Shown in pieces: positions 25,426 to 37,147 of a stretch of DNA of 64,000 bases. The notes below the pieces were generated by a model that saw nothing but the letters and a program-made list of their open reading frames with translations, did no database searches and was not told the DNA's origin. Position 1 is the stretch's first letter; each line of letters starts with the position of its first letter. Both the position numbers and the translations under genes were made by a program. The DNA is from Rhizodiscina lignyota (Eukaryota > Ascomycota > Dothideomycetes > Aulographales > Rhizodiscinaceae). The DNA lies in assembly GCA_010015805.1 (NCBI GenBank), contig ML978124.1, positions 868,001-932,000 on the forward strand, in the 5' to 3' direction.

Positions 25426-25899
25426 TTACTTCGTCATCAGTTTGCCGCGCCCTTCTGTAATGTCTTCCAAGTTGCTCGTCTCAACCATCCTTTGGCTTTT
25501 CGGCTTTCTCCTCCCTCTCTTCCCGCGATGTGCCTTCTTCCATCGGGGGTTGAGGTTGCCCAAAGCCCTGGTCTCTCCTTCTGAGATCTCTGCGGTGTCT
25601 GTCTCCGTTTCTGATTGTCCTTGAGCCGGTGCTGCCGCTGCCTCGCGATTCAGATCCGCATCCAGCTTTGTCTCGTGGCCAAGAAGTCTCTTCTCTTGAG
25701 CCTCGTTGTTCACATCTCTTCTTGCGAGTAATGCCATCTCTCTTCCAATAAGCTCAAGCTCGCGCTTTGCAAGTGCCGCTTCTCTTTTTGCTAGGGCCTC
25801 CTCTCTTATTGCCAAGCCTGCCTCTCTCCTCGCCAATTCAGCTTCCCGATTATTGTCACATTGTTGGCCTGGGAGGAACCGGTCTGCCAAAAATGCCAT
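25426..25899 (-). CDS. Unrecognised protein with six tandem heptad repeats
   Basis: I do not recognise this protein. With the first ATG at 25899 it has 157 residues; the frame stays open to 26001 without an ATG, so an upstream exon is possible. From about residue 17 there are six perfect-length heptads of the form RExxLxx (REAELAR, REAGLAI, REEALAK, REAALAK, RELELIG, REMALLA), which predict a continuous charged coiled coil. A linker rich in glutamate, threonine and glutamine follows, then a strongly basic patch, KKAHRGKRGRRKPK, that could be a nuclear signal or nucleic-acid contact. A similar heptad protein lies 0.6 kb upstream in the same orientation. Confidence 0.5.
   Translation of the reverse strand: MAFLADRFLPGQQCDNNREAELARREAGLAIREEALAKREAALAKRELELIGREMALLARRDVNNEAQEKRLLGHETKLDADLNREAAAAPAQGQSETETDTAEISEGETRALGNLNPRWKKAHRGKRGRRKPKSQRMVETSNLEDITEGRGKLMTK
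25745..25850. repeat. 21-bp tandem repeat encoding the heptads
   Basis: Five to six degenerate units of 21 bp, such as CTCGCGCTTTGCAAGTGCCG and TTCTCTTTTTGCTAGGGCCT, run head to tail on the plus strand. They encode one heptad each in the minus-strand gene, which points to growth of the coiled coil by DNA-level unit duplication. Confidence 0.6.
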
Positions 25900-26475
25900 G
25901 GGGAGAATTGATTCGATGCCGGTCGGAATGTATTTCGTGCGGATAAACTTGTGGGCGTCGATCCGAGCGGAACATTCGTGGGATGTTAAGATGATGAACA
26001 AAAGCCGAATTCTATAGTTGGGGAAGTTCCTTTGAGTTCGACGATAATCTTATCGTGTTTACGCTTCCGTGTGTTGCGTATTCACCGCGGAAGGAGGGCA
26101 AGTGATGAAGAATGTTTCGGCGCGAGATAATAGGGCACACCAGACATTGTAAATACAGTGAGATCAGAATCTGAAGCTGCCTAAAAGTTGGGCATCGTGA
26201 CGTCCAGCTTGTCAGGGGGCCTAATGTTGTTTGTCTCACATTGCCTCTTCCCTTCGCAGCTTCCAAAAACTCACAAACACGGATTGTGTGCGTTGGCTCA
26301 AGGGTGGAAAAGACCAGACCACAACGGATATTTAAACAGTACCAAACGAAGGATTTTGCTCTCCAACTTCGGTGATAGTATCGCTGAATGCTCAATAATA
26401 TATGCTTTGGCTCGCATTTGTGGGAACTGCAGAGCTTCAACAACCATGATAATAAAACCCTCGCCGGGCCTCTTT
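25900..26475. other. Spacer between the two heptad-repeat genes
   Basis: It probably contains the promoter of the downstream heptad-repeat gene. A 162-codon minus-strand frame begins within it, but its composition does not look like protein and it overlaps the upstream gene. Confidence 0.35.
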
Positions 26476-26991
26476 TCACTTCCTTGGAGTATCTTGACAT
26501 GTGCTCAGCAGAGCCTGAATGTGTCGCAGCGCGACAGCTTGATCCTCTGCAGTCTTTTCACGCTCCTCCTTTGCCTCCTCTCTCGCACGTGAGAGTAACT
26601 CCTCAGCTTCTGCTTTCATCTTCAGAGCGCTCGCAACACTCTCCTTGGTTTTCTTCTCGAACGTCTCCCTTTTACTGTCCAATTCCGCCTCGGCCTTGGT
26701 CATGTACTCATCAATCTCGCGCTCGAATTCCTTTTTGCGACGTAAGAGATATTCATCGACCTGAGTACTCTTCTCATCTAGCTCGCGCTCGACATCAGCT
26801 TGACGCTTGAAGAGGTTTCTGACAACGTCCGCAGTCTGCTTAGCGAGTTTCGCTTTTCTTTCGGCGAGTTTCATGTCGTGTTTCGCGATATATGCAGTTC
26901 TCCAGGTTGCAAGCTCCTCTTCTCTGATCACGAGATCCAGCTCGCGCTCAGCTAGCTCGAGCTCGTGAGGCTTGCTTTGGTCGCTGTCCAT
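26476..26991 (-). CDS. Unrecognised coiled-coil protein, neighbour of a similar gene
   Basis: I do not recognise this protein of 171 residues. The ATG at 26991 is clear. It opens with heptads of the same kind as the downstream gene (RELDLVI, REEELAT, and ERKAKLA), and nearly all of the rest is predicted coiled coil, with stretches such as RKKEFEREIDEYMTKAEAEL and KMKAEAEELLSRAREEAKEE. There is no signal peptide or membrane segment. The shared heptad pattern and tandem placement suggest the two genes are diverged duplicates or partners, but charged coiled coils converge easily. Confidence 0.55.
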   Translation of the reverse strand: MDSDQSKPHELELAERELDLVIREEELATWRTAYIAKHDMKLAERKAKLAKQTADVVRNLFKRQADVERELDEKSTQVDEYLLRRKKEFEREIDEYMTKAEAELDSKRETFEKKTKESVASALKMKAEAEELLSRAREEAKEEREKTAEDQAVALRHIQALLSTCQDTPRK

Positions 26992-27536
26992 GGTGAAGGG
27001 AATTTCGATTTGAAGATGAGTGGTGTTGAGTGACGTGAGGACGGGAAGGTATTGGGATTCTCGAAAAACAAGAAATGAAGATCTGAAGGCTCTTTAGCTT
27101 TATGGTTCTACGTGTTAGAGTCTTACTCACAGCTCGAGAAGGAATTCAGTGTGCTCAAACGTCCATGTTGAAGAGCTCGAAGCAGTTCCAGGTGTTTTGT
27201 GTTTCGATGGTGGCTGCAGGAATACGCAGCAACATATATAGTTGCCAAGACTTCGCTACGCGCGAGCTTCTTCAATTGTAGTGAAGTTAAAGTTACGATT
27301 CAGTTATGGCCTAGGCACTCCCGTAATTTCTCCGATATAAGCTTTCTCGAGACTCTTCACCCTCTTCTTCATCCTAAAGACCTAGCAATCGCATCTCCAT
27401 TGTCGATATGAAGGCGTAATAAAAACAATGGTTCAGTGTTGCCGATGCTCCTGGAACTCCATCGCTATGCAAGCAGATTACAAGGTTGGATTATGAAATA
27501 GTGGAATCAAGACAAATACCACCCAAGGAATCAACA
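26992..27536. other. Intergenic region
   Basis: This holds the promoter of the 171-residue coiled-coil gene and the 3' flank of the RMD1-like gene. I see nothing else. Confidence 0.35.
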
Positions 27537-29316
27537 TCAGAACAGCCAGCAGCTAGATGCTGCACCGTCCGAGCCAGCATACGTAAGAAGATGCGAAGCC
27601 CCAGCCGCAGGAGTGTCTTTACGCTGCCCTCCCTTCGTAATGATACCGAATCTCAAGAAGACCTCAGTACACGTCACCAAAATACTGACAATAATGAGGA
27701 CGATGATGATCCAGGTGATGCCTAAGACTGATTAGCATGTGTCATAATTATAAAGTCACAGCATTAAACACATACGGGTCATTTTCTTGTCGGCAATTGA
27801 GTCAGATAGTATCTCCGCCAGATCCAGAAATACGCGACACCGTTCGTTCAAGACTTGGATTCGCGGTTTGATCTCGAGATACTCCCGTACGGCAGAGTAG
27901 AGCGGATGGAGTGTGGGCTCAGAGTCCCAGAAGAAATTAGGGACGTCGAGCATATTCGAAGCTATGGTCCCAATAAGCACCTGGCAGAACATGTTTTCGC
28001 GTAATAATGAATATTGGTGTAGACTTACAAAGATTGACGTCCACTCTACTCCTGAAAAGTCTGCCCAGTATCTTCACCACTTCCTCCCGTTTCATACCTA
28101 ACTTACCCTCTAGTGCAAGCCTTCTCGGTACATATTGAGCCTCGCCCATTGTGGCAGCCATACGCTCTTCGAAGAAGCTCAGTTTTGTGCTCTGCGCAAT
28201 GGCATGGCTCATTGCAAGCTTGATCATGTGGTCTCCAGACTTGAGTGTGATCATATCGTTGAAGACTCGCGGTCTTTGTATCTCGGGATTGTACTCGAAG
28301 TGGAACTCCTCCGTCTCGAAATCTTCTTCGGACTGAGGGCGCATTGCGAGTGAGGTAGACGAGAAAGTCAGATCCGCAAGGATGTCTTTCTCTTGTCGCT
28401 CGGTGAAGTTCCAGAAGACTACAACACCGTATGAGAAAACGAACATCTCTGCAAACGTGAGTGCGTCTGTAGGTATCCTTGGGGGAGACGATGAACGAAT
28501 CGAGCCTCGTTGTTGATCGTGGCTACCCTCACTTCCCTGCTCACGGGCAGGACTCCGACCTGGGCTTTCGGTGGCCCGAATACCATATTGCTCATCCTCC
28601 CCGAAATATCCCTCCTGATATTCGTGCCGCTCGTTGCGCTCGATTTCTTCGTCCAGCACAGCTTTGCCTCCAGGAGACTTGAGGACTGGGCTGCTGCGGA
28701 CACGGAAACCATCACTTCCTCCCAAGAGCGGCAAGTGATATACAGTATATAGGCAGTCGTCGTAGAGTTTCGTTCGTGCTCCATGCTGGTCCCTGACGAA
28801 CTCAGCCGTCGGCCGCATTCGAAATGCCTGTGCTGTGCAATAAGCAGTGACTCTGGCCAGCTTCTCTGTCCGTCGTGCTTTTGGAAGACGCTCCGCATAT
28901 GACTTGTCCTGCAGCAGACCCGTGCCGCGCATCTTTTGGACTTTCTCATCCGTTGGAGGCGCTTCCGCTCCATCGAATTCGAGCGTATCATCATCTACTT
29001 CTGCAGTCTCCGGCAGTAGCACGAGCTTCTCCGAGACCTTCGATGACCTTGTCGGTATATGTTGTGGTACCATACGTCCGGACAGCTTCGGGTCGAGCGG
29101 GTGTCTACCGCTGGGAGTACGAGTATGATGTACCGGACGCTGGCCGGACGGGATGCGTCCTTGAGCAGAGGGGATATCGCTGGCATATTGGAGGACATTG
29201 TCGACGCTGATAAGCTTCGTGCTGGTCCGAGGCCCTACTGGAGGTCTTTGAGGTTGCCTATACGGAGCTTCTCTCGCGTCCGTGACCTCCAGGTCAAGGT
29301 CAGCTTTTTCTTCCAT
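27537..29316 (-). CDS. RMD1/RMND1-like DUF155 membrane protein
   Basis: Three exons, 28029-29316, 27776-27961 and 27537-27727, encode 554 residues. The start is the ATG at 29316; the frame continues upstream only by a GTG. The first 150 residues are disordered. The DUF155 domain follows from about residue 160, with ARVTAYCTAQAF, DDCLYTVYHLPL, EMFVFSYGVVVFWNF, and then KLFFEERM-like and NMLDVPNFFWDSEP segments. The last part is created by splicing and gives a C-terminal membrane anchor, ITWIIIVLIIVSILVTCTEV. RMD1 and RMD8 of yeast are needed for meiotic division on acid medium, and human RMND1 supports mitochondrial translation. The acceptor at 27962 is required to join NL to SSNMLD as in relatives. 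The family is certain and the cellular role is inferred. Confidence 0.9.
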
Positions 29317-29849
29317 TGAGTTTGGAATGGGGTACACAAACCAGAACAGTAGGCCCACGCTTCGATTTGGCAGCCATTATTTACGGAAGATCGAGACCAT
29401 TGACAGGCAAGGGCATTGGGGCTTGAGTGTTGCTGTCTCTAGGGTTGATGGTACGTACTTGGGAGTTTGAAGAAGCTCCGAGGTTTGGGCGCAAGCTCCA
29501 TTGAAAACGTCATTGCGCGTTCCTCATCAGGGTCGTCACCAACTCAACAATGAACGTTTAACATCAACATTAGACCGTGTTAACCCATAACACATCTTAT
29601 TCAATATAATATATCAACTCTATGTCCAATGATATCGCCCCATCAGGCGGCGTTGGTCTGCCTCCTGAAAAGGTCGGGAAGACAAGAGTCCGACACCACT
29701 TTTCTACCCCAGCCCATTGTCTTCAGAGATTATCATTACAGATCTGAAGTGTTCAAACTATAGTCACCGTAGCGCGTATTTGTATGTCGTAGAGCATCAG
29801 TTTCCAACTTCTCTTTGGAAGCGTTACCCACTGCTCTTCATTTGCGACG
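29317..29849. other. Intergenic region
   Basis: It lies between the 5' end of the RMD1-like gene and the 3' end of the membrane-protein gene, both on the minus strand. It probably contains the RMD1-like promoter. No gene is supported. Confidence 0.4.
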
Positions 29850-30700
29850 TCAATCTCCGTTCGTCTCCTTTTCCAGCGCATCATCTCTCATCTTGTTCTC
29901 TGTATTTCCAGCTGCCTCGTGGGTATTTGCTGGACTTTGAAGCTCATAAATCGGTCTCCCATCCAATTCAGGAACAAATGGCTCTTCATCCCCGTAAATA
30001 TTTGGATCCTTATTGTCCGCGTTTCGGACTTCAATTGGCATATCGCCCGGCGGCAGATTGGCTGTTTCCTCTTCTGATCGAGTTTCTACGCTGTGCTGAC
30101 TACCTTTCACAGTCAAGGCTCTCCGCCGAAGCCTTCGTCGTCGCCTGTATAGCATCCCGATCACAACAATCACAAGCGCAACTAATGCGCCTATGGCTAC
30201 TCCAACCCCGATGCCAATCTTAGCTCCTCTGCTCAGTCCCGTCGAGACAGGCGCCGGTGTATTTGCGGCATCTGTCTCCTGGATTCCTTCCGTTGATGTG
30301 TGCGTAAACCCAGAGTGACTGCTCGAGGCCGAGCTTGAGCTGGGCCTTGAACTCAAATTCGAAGAGGCGATTGCAGGATCACGCGTCACAGACATGGCCG
30401 GAGTTGCGGTCGCACTCGCGGGGCCTGTTGGCGCTGAAGGCATTGGTACCAGAGACTCCAGTGCTGCCGATATTATCGATGTTGTCGAAGCACCAACCGA
30501 TGCGACAATCGTATCATCTGGTGTTGTGACCTGACGATAGTCAGCTCAGTGTTCTACGATTCGCTTAATCCTATTTGACGAACAGTCTGTATTCCACTTG
30601 ACAAACCGGAAGACATGCGACTTAGCTCTTCCTGTTCGTTCTCTCCACTGCCATCGTCATCACTGCCGCGGCCGCTACCACCTCCGTGGCTAGGTGCCAT
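29850..30700 (-). CDS. Single-pass membrane protein with Ser/Thr-rich ectodomain
   Basis: Two exons, 30584-30700 and 29850-30530, encode 265 residues; the GTTCGT donor and GTCAG acceptor join QT to VTTPDDT in phase. The N-terminus is hydrophilic (MAPSHGGGSGRGSDDDG) with no signal peptide. A serine/threonine/proline-rich stretch follows to about residue 140, then one membrane segment (IGIGVGVAIGALVALVIVVI), a cluster of arginines (YRRRRRLRRR) that acts as stop-transfer, and an acidic cytoplasmic tail. The layout resembles fungal Mid2- or WSC-type wall sensors but lacks their cysteine-rich head and leader. An upstream exon encoding a leader may be missing from this model. No function can be assigned. 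Confidence 0.7.
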
Positions 30701-31461
30701 GGTGCATGGGTACTTCGAGTAGAATTAGATGCAACTCGGATCATATCTGGTCACAATGCAGAATAGACCTCAGAAATATCAATTCGACAAATTCTACGTT
30801 CTAAAATGTGAAACATGCGAGGAAAGCGGAGACCCTACCGACTTCTTACGCGTACGCAGTACTTGGGGATGAAGTTCATGGCCGTTCATTGGCTCTCACC
30901 CTGTCGCCAAGTTAAGAACTCAAATGCAGGCAAAACAGATCTCTTTGAGTTTGAGGCTTAGTTCAATATGGTACACGTGTTTAACGGAGTAGAAATCCCC
31001 TACCATGATTTTTGCTCGTTGCGATAACTGGTCGTTGTGCTCCCTGATTCATCGTTCCGAGCCCACTATTGAGATCCAATTCGATCGCCATGCTGCGGAG
31101 TTTCGGTTTTGGGTTGATGGTGTGAAATAGAGTTAGGATCTTCCATGCATGGGAGCGAGATAGTGATTATCAGCTTTGTTCTTGAGAATCTTTGTGGTAG
31201 ACTGATCTATTCTCGACGTTAGAGATACGAGCTTTCCTGTCAGCGTAAGTTTTTGCATGACGATACTGGGAGTAAACAGTGTATTATATATATCAACAAC
31301 TTTCTTTCTTCTTTATAGAAAACAATAGAATATCCCCATTCCAAAGGCGAGCGTAAAAATTCGATGGCGGTGGGGATGCCGTCGAGAATGACTGCACATA
31401 ACCAGTAGCGATAACGTTGATGGTTGGGAAAATAGAAAATCCCCGACTTCGGGCACTTCAT
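30701..31461. other. Intergenic region
   Basis: No gene is supported. The left end should carry the promoter of the membrane-protein gene. The small frames present lack family similarity. Confidence 0.35.
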
Positions 31462-32146
31462 TCAACCATGTCTTTGATGTTGGTATACTCCTTGCAAAAC
31501 GCCGGATGCAGCCCATGTTGAAATGCCCCTGCCAGATGCGCCATATGGCCTTAAATGCATCGTGCCCGCAGCAGTAAGCGCATTCAAGGACTCATTTCTG
31601 AGCCACGCAAGGTCACGGCGCTTGTCAATATCGCCCAGAGCGCATTCCAGGATTGTGTTGCGAAGAGCAGTACTGTAGCGTTCCGTATCCTTAGTATGCT
31701 CGGGATTCCGCCCAGGCGGTTCCTCGTGATAATCCCCGTCTCCATTGTCCTCATCGTCCTCAACGCATGCCAGGAATTCAATCATCACCACCGTGTCGTC
31801 AGAGTCGGACCAGTAAACCTTCTGAACTGCCTGCTTTCGATCCCAGTGTTCACTGCTATTCGGAATTCCATCGTTGCAATAGGGGCTGCAGCTGCAAGCT
31901 CTAAATTATGCTCCCCGGCTGTAAGTGGAACTTTTGCGGATTCTCCGGATTAACAGGAAGTGGACGTCGCTGTGCTCTGTATTCTCGGGCCTGTTTAACC
32001 TCCGCAGAAAGACCATTGCAAGTTCGCTTCAAATTCAGCTTTCCGATCTCGTTTCTGACGGGTTTTGCGTCCTGGTCCCGACCGGGAAACCTGAGAATAT
32101 ATTTTCGTCTCCTGAACGCATGGTAGTACTGCTCTCCAGATACCAT
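31462..32146 (-). CDS. Hypothetical protein, exon structure unresolved
   Basis: I do not recognise this gene. Two stretches look coding. The first, from the ATG at 32146 to about 31905, begins MVSGEQYYHAFRRRKYILRF and includes NEIGKLNLKRTCNGLSAEV. The second, about 31890 to the stop at 31462, includes WDRKQAVQKVYWSDSDDTVV and LRNTILECALGDIDKRRDL, with an acidic EDDEDNGDGD run. They lie in different frames and an intron must separate them; a donor inside CAAAAGTTCC and acceptors near 31880-31902 are possible, but none gives a fully standard intron. A second frame over 32035-32325 competes with the first exon. No domain or localisation signal is visible. Confidence 0.35.
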
Positions 32147-33782
32147 TTTTGAAAGTGCTGTTGAAATCCAATCGTGTTCGAATATGGGTGTTCTGTCATG
32201 AGTTGCAGAATGGCATCATGATGAGGGAGACATTTAGTAGGTAGTGCGCTGAAGCGCTCTTTGTATGGAAAGCATACGAGAATTGTGTAACACGGAAAAC
32301 GGCCCAGAAGGTGAACAATAAACAATAATTATGATTTCCCTCAATATCGGGGGCGCGTCAGACAATAAAGAAAAGACCATTAAAACTCGGTGCCTTATTT
32401 CGTAGCATGCCTGTTTCAACTTCAAAGCCAACCTTCAGTCTGGATCTTGAGTACACTGAGTAGCCATCGCGGGAACGCTGTGTTGGCAAGAATCAAGTTC
32501 CTCGAGTCATGGCAAAGGAAGTGCTTCAATTTGGTTAAGAATAATGATCCAAATGCATCATGAGATAAGATGTATCTGAGAAGTTGAAACTAGATTGATG
32601 ATGAATTCGCCGAAGACGGGACGATTGAGACGATTCGCGCAGACTTATCTTGACGTGGCACGTCCCCATTGACTCAGACTCAGACATGAAGCGGCTGCTC
32701 CGGGACGAAGTGACAAAGCGTGCTTGAAAGCCATCTCCACCTCCCGCCCTCGTGAGAAGCTGTCACAAACAGAAGAAAATCTAGAGTAGAAAGGAATTCA
32801 CTAGGTAAGTTCTGCTTCGCCTAGTTTCTGCAAAAGAATTTGCCCGTCATGCGCACAGAATGACGAAATCAAATTTTGATGAGTGGAAGCTTTTCGCTTT
32901 CGATCGCGGATCTGATTCAGCAAGCAGACGTGCTTGCGCGGGAAGAGGAGCAGCTTATGTAGTCGACAATTTCCCCTGAGCCGCTTCGTACGAACGCCGC
33001 TTGCGTATGTGGGAACGGTGAAGATTGGAAGTCCGAGGAGTTGATGCATTTGAAGAAGAGTGGGACAAGGATCTGATGTCAGGGGAAGCTCATGGATTGC
33101 CATTTACGTAACCTTGTACCCCCAGAGGATCCACAACTGCTCGTGTAACACAGGTTCTCTCGCTTCTGGAGCTCAATGCGCGGTCGAAATGCATTGGGAA
33201 ATCTCTTTACTACCGAACCATCCGCGCTATTTTCTAATACGCCGTGAGTGATTTGTATGACGTTGGTGGGCAAGTGTGCGGCATTGCGGCCGCAAAGGTA
33301 GGCTGGAATGGGCGAAGCCGATTATCACCAATCACTCTTCGGCGCTGTTTGGCTGCCTGAAAATATACTTCGTAAATCGACTGAAAGTTACAGCGAGGTC
33401 TGCCCTAGCGTAGCTAAAGGGGCGGTTAGTTAGAATTCAATCTATAGAATTACACAGGACTCCTCGCAGTGGTAATTCCAAGAGTCAGTAGCCTTTTAGG
33501 GTAAGGTAGCTGGCTAAGTGGGGTAGGCTCGGGACTATTATAAAATTTCATTATTTGACTAGTACGTTAGTATATAGAACAAGCTCTTAGTGTAAAGGAC
33601 TCAGCTCCCAACACTACTGACAAAGCCTTACCATGGCTTGAAACGAGAAATGCCTGCCTGCCAAACTGGCCCCTCAATAGACGACATCGTCACTGACCGC
33701 AAGACTCGTATTTATTTCCTATACATTGTACTGTTCCCGGCCTCCATTCCACAGCGGATCTTCACCTCCCACCCCTCCAGAC
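32147..33782. other. Intergenic region, about 1.6 kb, AT-rich at the right end
   Basis: No gene is supported. Open frames near 32800-33270 on both strands have no family match. The part from about 33400 to 33610 is unusually rich in TA steps and poor in coding character. Confidence 0.4.
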
Positions 33783-34656
33783 ATGCCAATTCCTCGAAAT
33801 ATCCTCCCATTTGCTCATCCGGTGAAACGTCCGGTGGAGGCTGTGTCTACAGGAGTCGTAGAATTCAAACATCGAATTGGTCCATGGCCCGAGCTCGTCA
33901 CCAAACTCCCCACGTCGTTGACACGTTGGATCGGCTATCGAAAAGATGAAGCCGAACCAGAACCACAATATGTCCAGTATCTCTGGCCTTTTGTCGGAAC
34001 ATTCTGTGGTCTTGCTGTCCTGCAGGCAATATTTGGCCATGCACAATACTTTATCCGTCGAGGTGTCCCCCCGATAATCCCTTCTTACGTGAGTAGATCT
34101 CGCCTCATCAACCGCAATTAATTCAGCTGATCGACCTGCATAGGGTGCATCTGCAGTACTTTGCTACGGCGCCATTTCAGTGCCACTCGCCCAGCCTCGA
34201 GCGCTGGTGGGAGGTCACTTCATCGCCGCTCTAGTGGGCGTAATATTGGCGAAGATCTTCGAATCCCACAATCATCCCGAAACTCTTTGGGTAGCAGGCT
34301 CACTTGCTACTGCCATTGCCATTACGGTTATGCAGTTTACGAAGACGACACATCCTCCAGCCGGCGCGACAGCGTTGCTCGCCGTCATCGACGATCAGAT
34401 CAGAGCTCTCTCGTGGTATTATCTTCCGGTGATCCTGCTCTCGTCGACGATTATGGTTGTGACGGCAATGCTCTTCAATAACATTCAGAGAAGATATCCC
34501 ACTTTTTGGTACAAGCCAACGCTTGCAGTCGCGGCATCGGACGCAGCAGCGGGTGGAGCTCCGGTGGAAGAGGCTATCGATGAAGAGAAACCAACGAATC
34601 AACAGGCGATCGATCAGAGAAGTGATTGCACTGTCACAGGGGATGGAGCTGTCTAA
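33783..34656 (+). CDS. HPP family integral membrane protein
   Basis: Two exons, 33783-34088 and 34144-34656, encode 272 residues. About five membrane segments can be seen, including YLWPFVGTFCGLAVLQAIF, FIAALVGVILAKIF, VAGSLATAIAITVMQF and LPVILLSSTIMVVTAML. The family signature THPPAGATALLA follows the fourth, and QPRALVGGH is the other conserved block. HPP proteins are found in bacteria, plants and fungi; plant members move nitrite across plastid membranes, but fungal function is not established. The 66-residue N-terminus and the last 45 residues are polar and probably cytosolic. Confidence 0.92.
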
Positions 34657-35422
34657 GAGTTTATCGGCGCCATTTATTACCTGTCGTATGCTCGTCGAAC
34701 GGAGTTTCTGGATTTGCTCCGTTACTTCCACTGTCGTGTCTCAACACCATGAGCAGTAGTTCGGGAACTTTGGCTTGCCATCGGCAATAACCGCTCGGTG
34801 GTATTAGCTCGACTCACCACCGAGGAGACGTAGCCACGATTGGAGCGGTCACCTGTGGCAAATGCACTTGCAGTTGCCGTCAGGATTGAGGATCAGTATT
34901 TGAGAAATACAGCTCCATGAAGAGGCAGGAGCACTGCATAGAAAGATATGTGAGTCGCGTTACTGATAGACGTTGTGCAAAGAGCAATATCGTGCGATAA
35001 TAGATGAGAAGCTCTACTAGATATAGAAGTTCGAGATAGAAGCGATCGGTGCGGCGGCTCGCGTATTGTCAACTGCCGCTGCCCTTTGCTATGTTGTGTT
35101 CATATTAGGAAATCAAGGATACATTTCAAATGGACAAAAATACTCGAAAGTCTCTACAAAAAGGTACATGAAAGGTAATAAAGACCAGGTGAAGTCAAGA
35201 TAGGTATTTTGAGAGATAAGAAGTACAGCCGCGCGGTTAAATCCTATGCCTGTTTGTCTTTTTTGGGGTAACCTTGGCGTACTCTACAGGGCATGCATCG
35301 TTGATCAATGATGGCATATGTGCATTACATAAGCAATATCTCATATGGAGTCACGTGAATGAATAGTGACATGAAATTTTTCACGGCTTTTGTCTTTCAA
35401 CGTGTCAATGCAAATCTGCATC
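34657..35422. other. Intergenic region
   Basis: It contains the 3' flank of the HPP gene and the promoter of the Uba4/MOCS3 gene. No gene or clear structure is seen. Confidence 0.4.
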
Positions 35423-37147
35423 ATGGCTGATATCGACAATCTTGTCGAAAACTTGCGTCGCGAAATAAGCATCTGCGAAGATCAACTGAAATCGCTAAAA
35501 GCACAGCTTGCGGCTACTGAATCCAGGAAGCCTCCGACAAAGAACGGCGAGTTACCACACAGTCCTGAAAGCGCACCAGAAAGTGCCGATTCAAAGGTCT
35601 CACAGTGGCCGCTTTTGAGCGAAGAATATGAGCGGTATGGACGGCAGCTCATTATGCCAGAAGTAGGTCTCAAAGGTAGGAATATGCATGTTCCTGGGGC
35701 AGTCTTTAAGAACGAGAAATCAGCTTTCCTGTGACATTTTGTTGTCCAATAAATCCTGCATATGAAACATCTTTTAATGACTTTGCTGATATTTTTAATT
35801 TAAGGGCAATTGCACTTGAAAGGCTCATCGATTCTAATCATCGGAATTGGAGGCCTTGGATGTCCTGCAGTTGCATATCTCGCAGGCGCAGGCGTTGGAA
35901 CTATTGGGCTGTGCGACGGAGATTATGTCGAAAGGTCCAATCTACACCGACAAATATTGCACAATACATACAAAATCGGAATATCAAAGGTCGACAGCGC
36001 TATTGATTATCTGAAGGCGTATGGCATCCTGATCGTCCCATTGTTCACTCATTAACTCGCAGACAGCCTGAATCCTAACGTCACTTGTATCCCGCATAAA
36101 TCACATCTGCTCGCTCCTGACGCACTTGACCTCTTTGCACCGTACGATGTTATCCTAGATTGTACGGATACTCCTGCTTCGCGGTATCTTATCTCAGATA
36201 CTTGCGTTCTCCTCGGGAAGCCTCTCGTCTCTGCATCAGCGCTGCAAACTAATGGCCAGCTCAACGTTTTCAATTTTCCAGCGCGCCCAGTAGGCGACTT
36301 GACCGGTGGCCCATGCTACAGGTGTATGTTTCCAAAGCCACCACCACCGGAGAGTGTGTTGACTTGCGGCGAGGGTGGTATTCTAGGACCTGTTGTCGGA
36401 GTCATGGGCGTTTTGCAAGCCTTGGAAGCGATCAAGCTCATTGCAAGTGGTAACATACATTGCCGCTTGACAGATCAAGGCTATTCCGATGGCGAACGAG
36501 TTTCGGACGACAGCCAGGCTCCGCAAGGGCTCATCTTCTCCGCATACAGCTCAACTCCATTTCGTTCATTCAAAATGCGTAGACGGCGAGGAAATTGTGC
36601 AGCATGTTCCTCTCATGCCATTATAACACGTGAATCTCTCCGCTCTGGATCCATGGACTACGCCCAATTTTGTGGAGCCATCAGTCCAATCAGCGCTCTC
36701 TCGACAGATGAGAGAGTATCTGCTGAGGAATATGCCGCAATTGAGAGATCCAAAGGCGTTAATCTCAGCAGAAACAAGTCATCTGGATATGGCCACATCC
36801 TGATCGACACGCGAGACAAAGTCCAATTCGAGCTCTGTAGCCTTAAAGACAGTATTAACGTTCCATATGCGGAAATATCAGCCTCCGATGCGTCACCGCA
36901 TGGAGTCGAAGAACTCGAAGAGCAAGAAGAGCACGAAAAAGAAGCAGATTGGCTGCAAATGATACGGAAAATGCCGTCAGATGCTCCGATATACGTTGTT
37001 TGCAGACTCGGCAATGATTCTCAGCTTGCAGTTCGGAAACTCAAAGAGCTTGGGCTGGATGAAAGTGGCACGCGACAGATACGGGATATCAAAGGCGGCT
37101 TGAAGGCATGGCGAGACAAAGTCGATCACAATTTCCCGAATTACTGA
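35423..37147 (+). CDS. uba4: Adenylyltransferase-sulfurtransferase Uba4/MOCS3
   Basis: Three exons, 35423-35675, 35805-36018 and 36067-37147, encode 515 residues; an in-frame ATG at 35408 would add five residues. A coiled N-terminus precedes the E1-like ThiF/MoeB domain ([14 protein letters not shown], then [21 protein letters not shown] for [14 protein letters not shown], and [15 protein letters not shown]). Zinc cysteines lie in GPCYRCMFP and NCAAC, and the domain's conserved cysteine in [13 protein letters not shown]-terminal rhodanese domain has its catalytic cysteine in [10 protein letters not shown]. The enzyme adenylates Urm1 and the MoaD-type subunit and then puts sulfur on them, for wobble-uridine thiolation of tRNA and molybdopterin synthesis in the cytosol. 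The acceptor after ACAG at 36066 is needed to give ALNPNV. Confidence 0.95.

Noticed and set aside
32801-33273. Short open frames on both strands
   Set aside because: No homology, no splice partners, and overlapping opposite frames.
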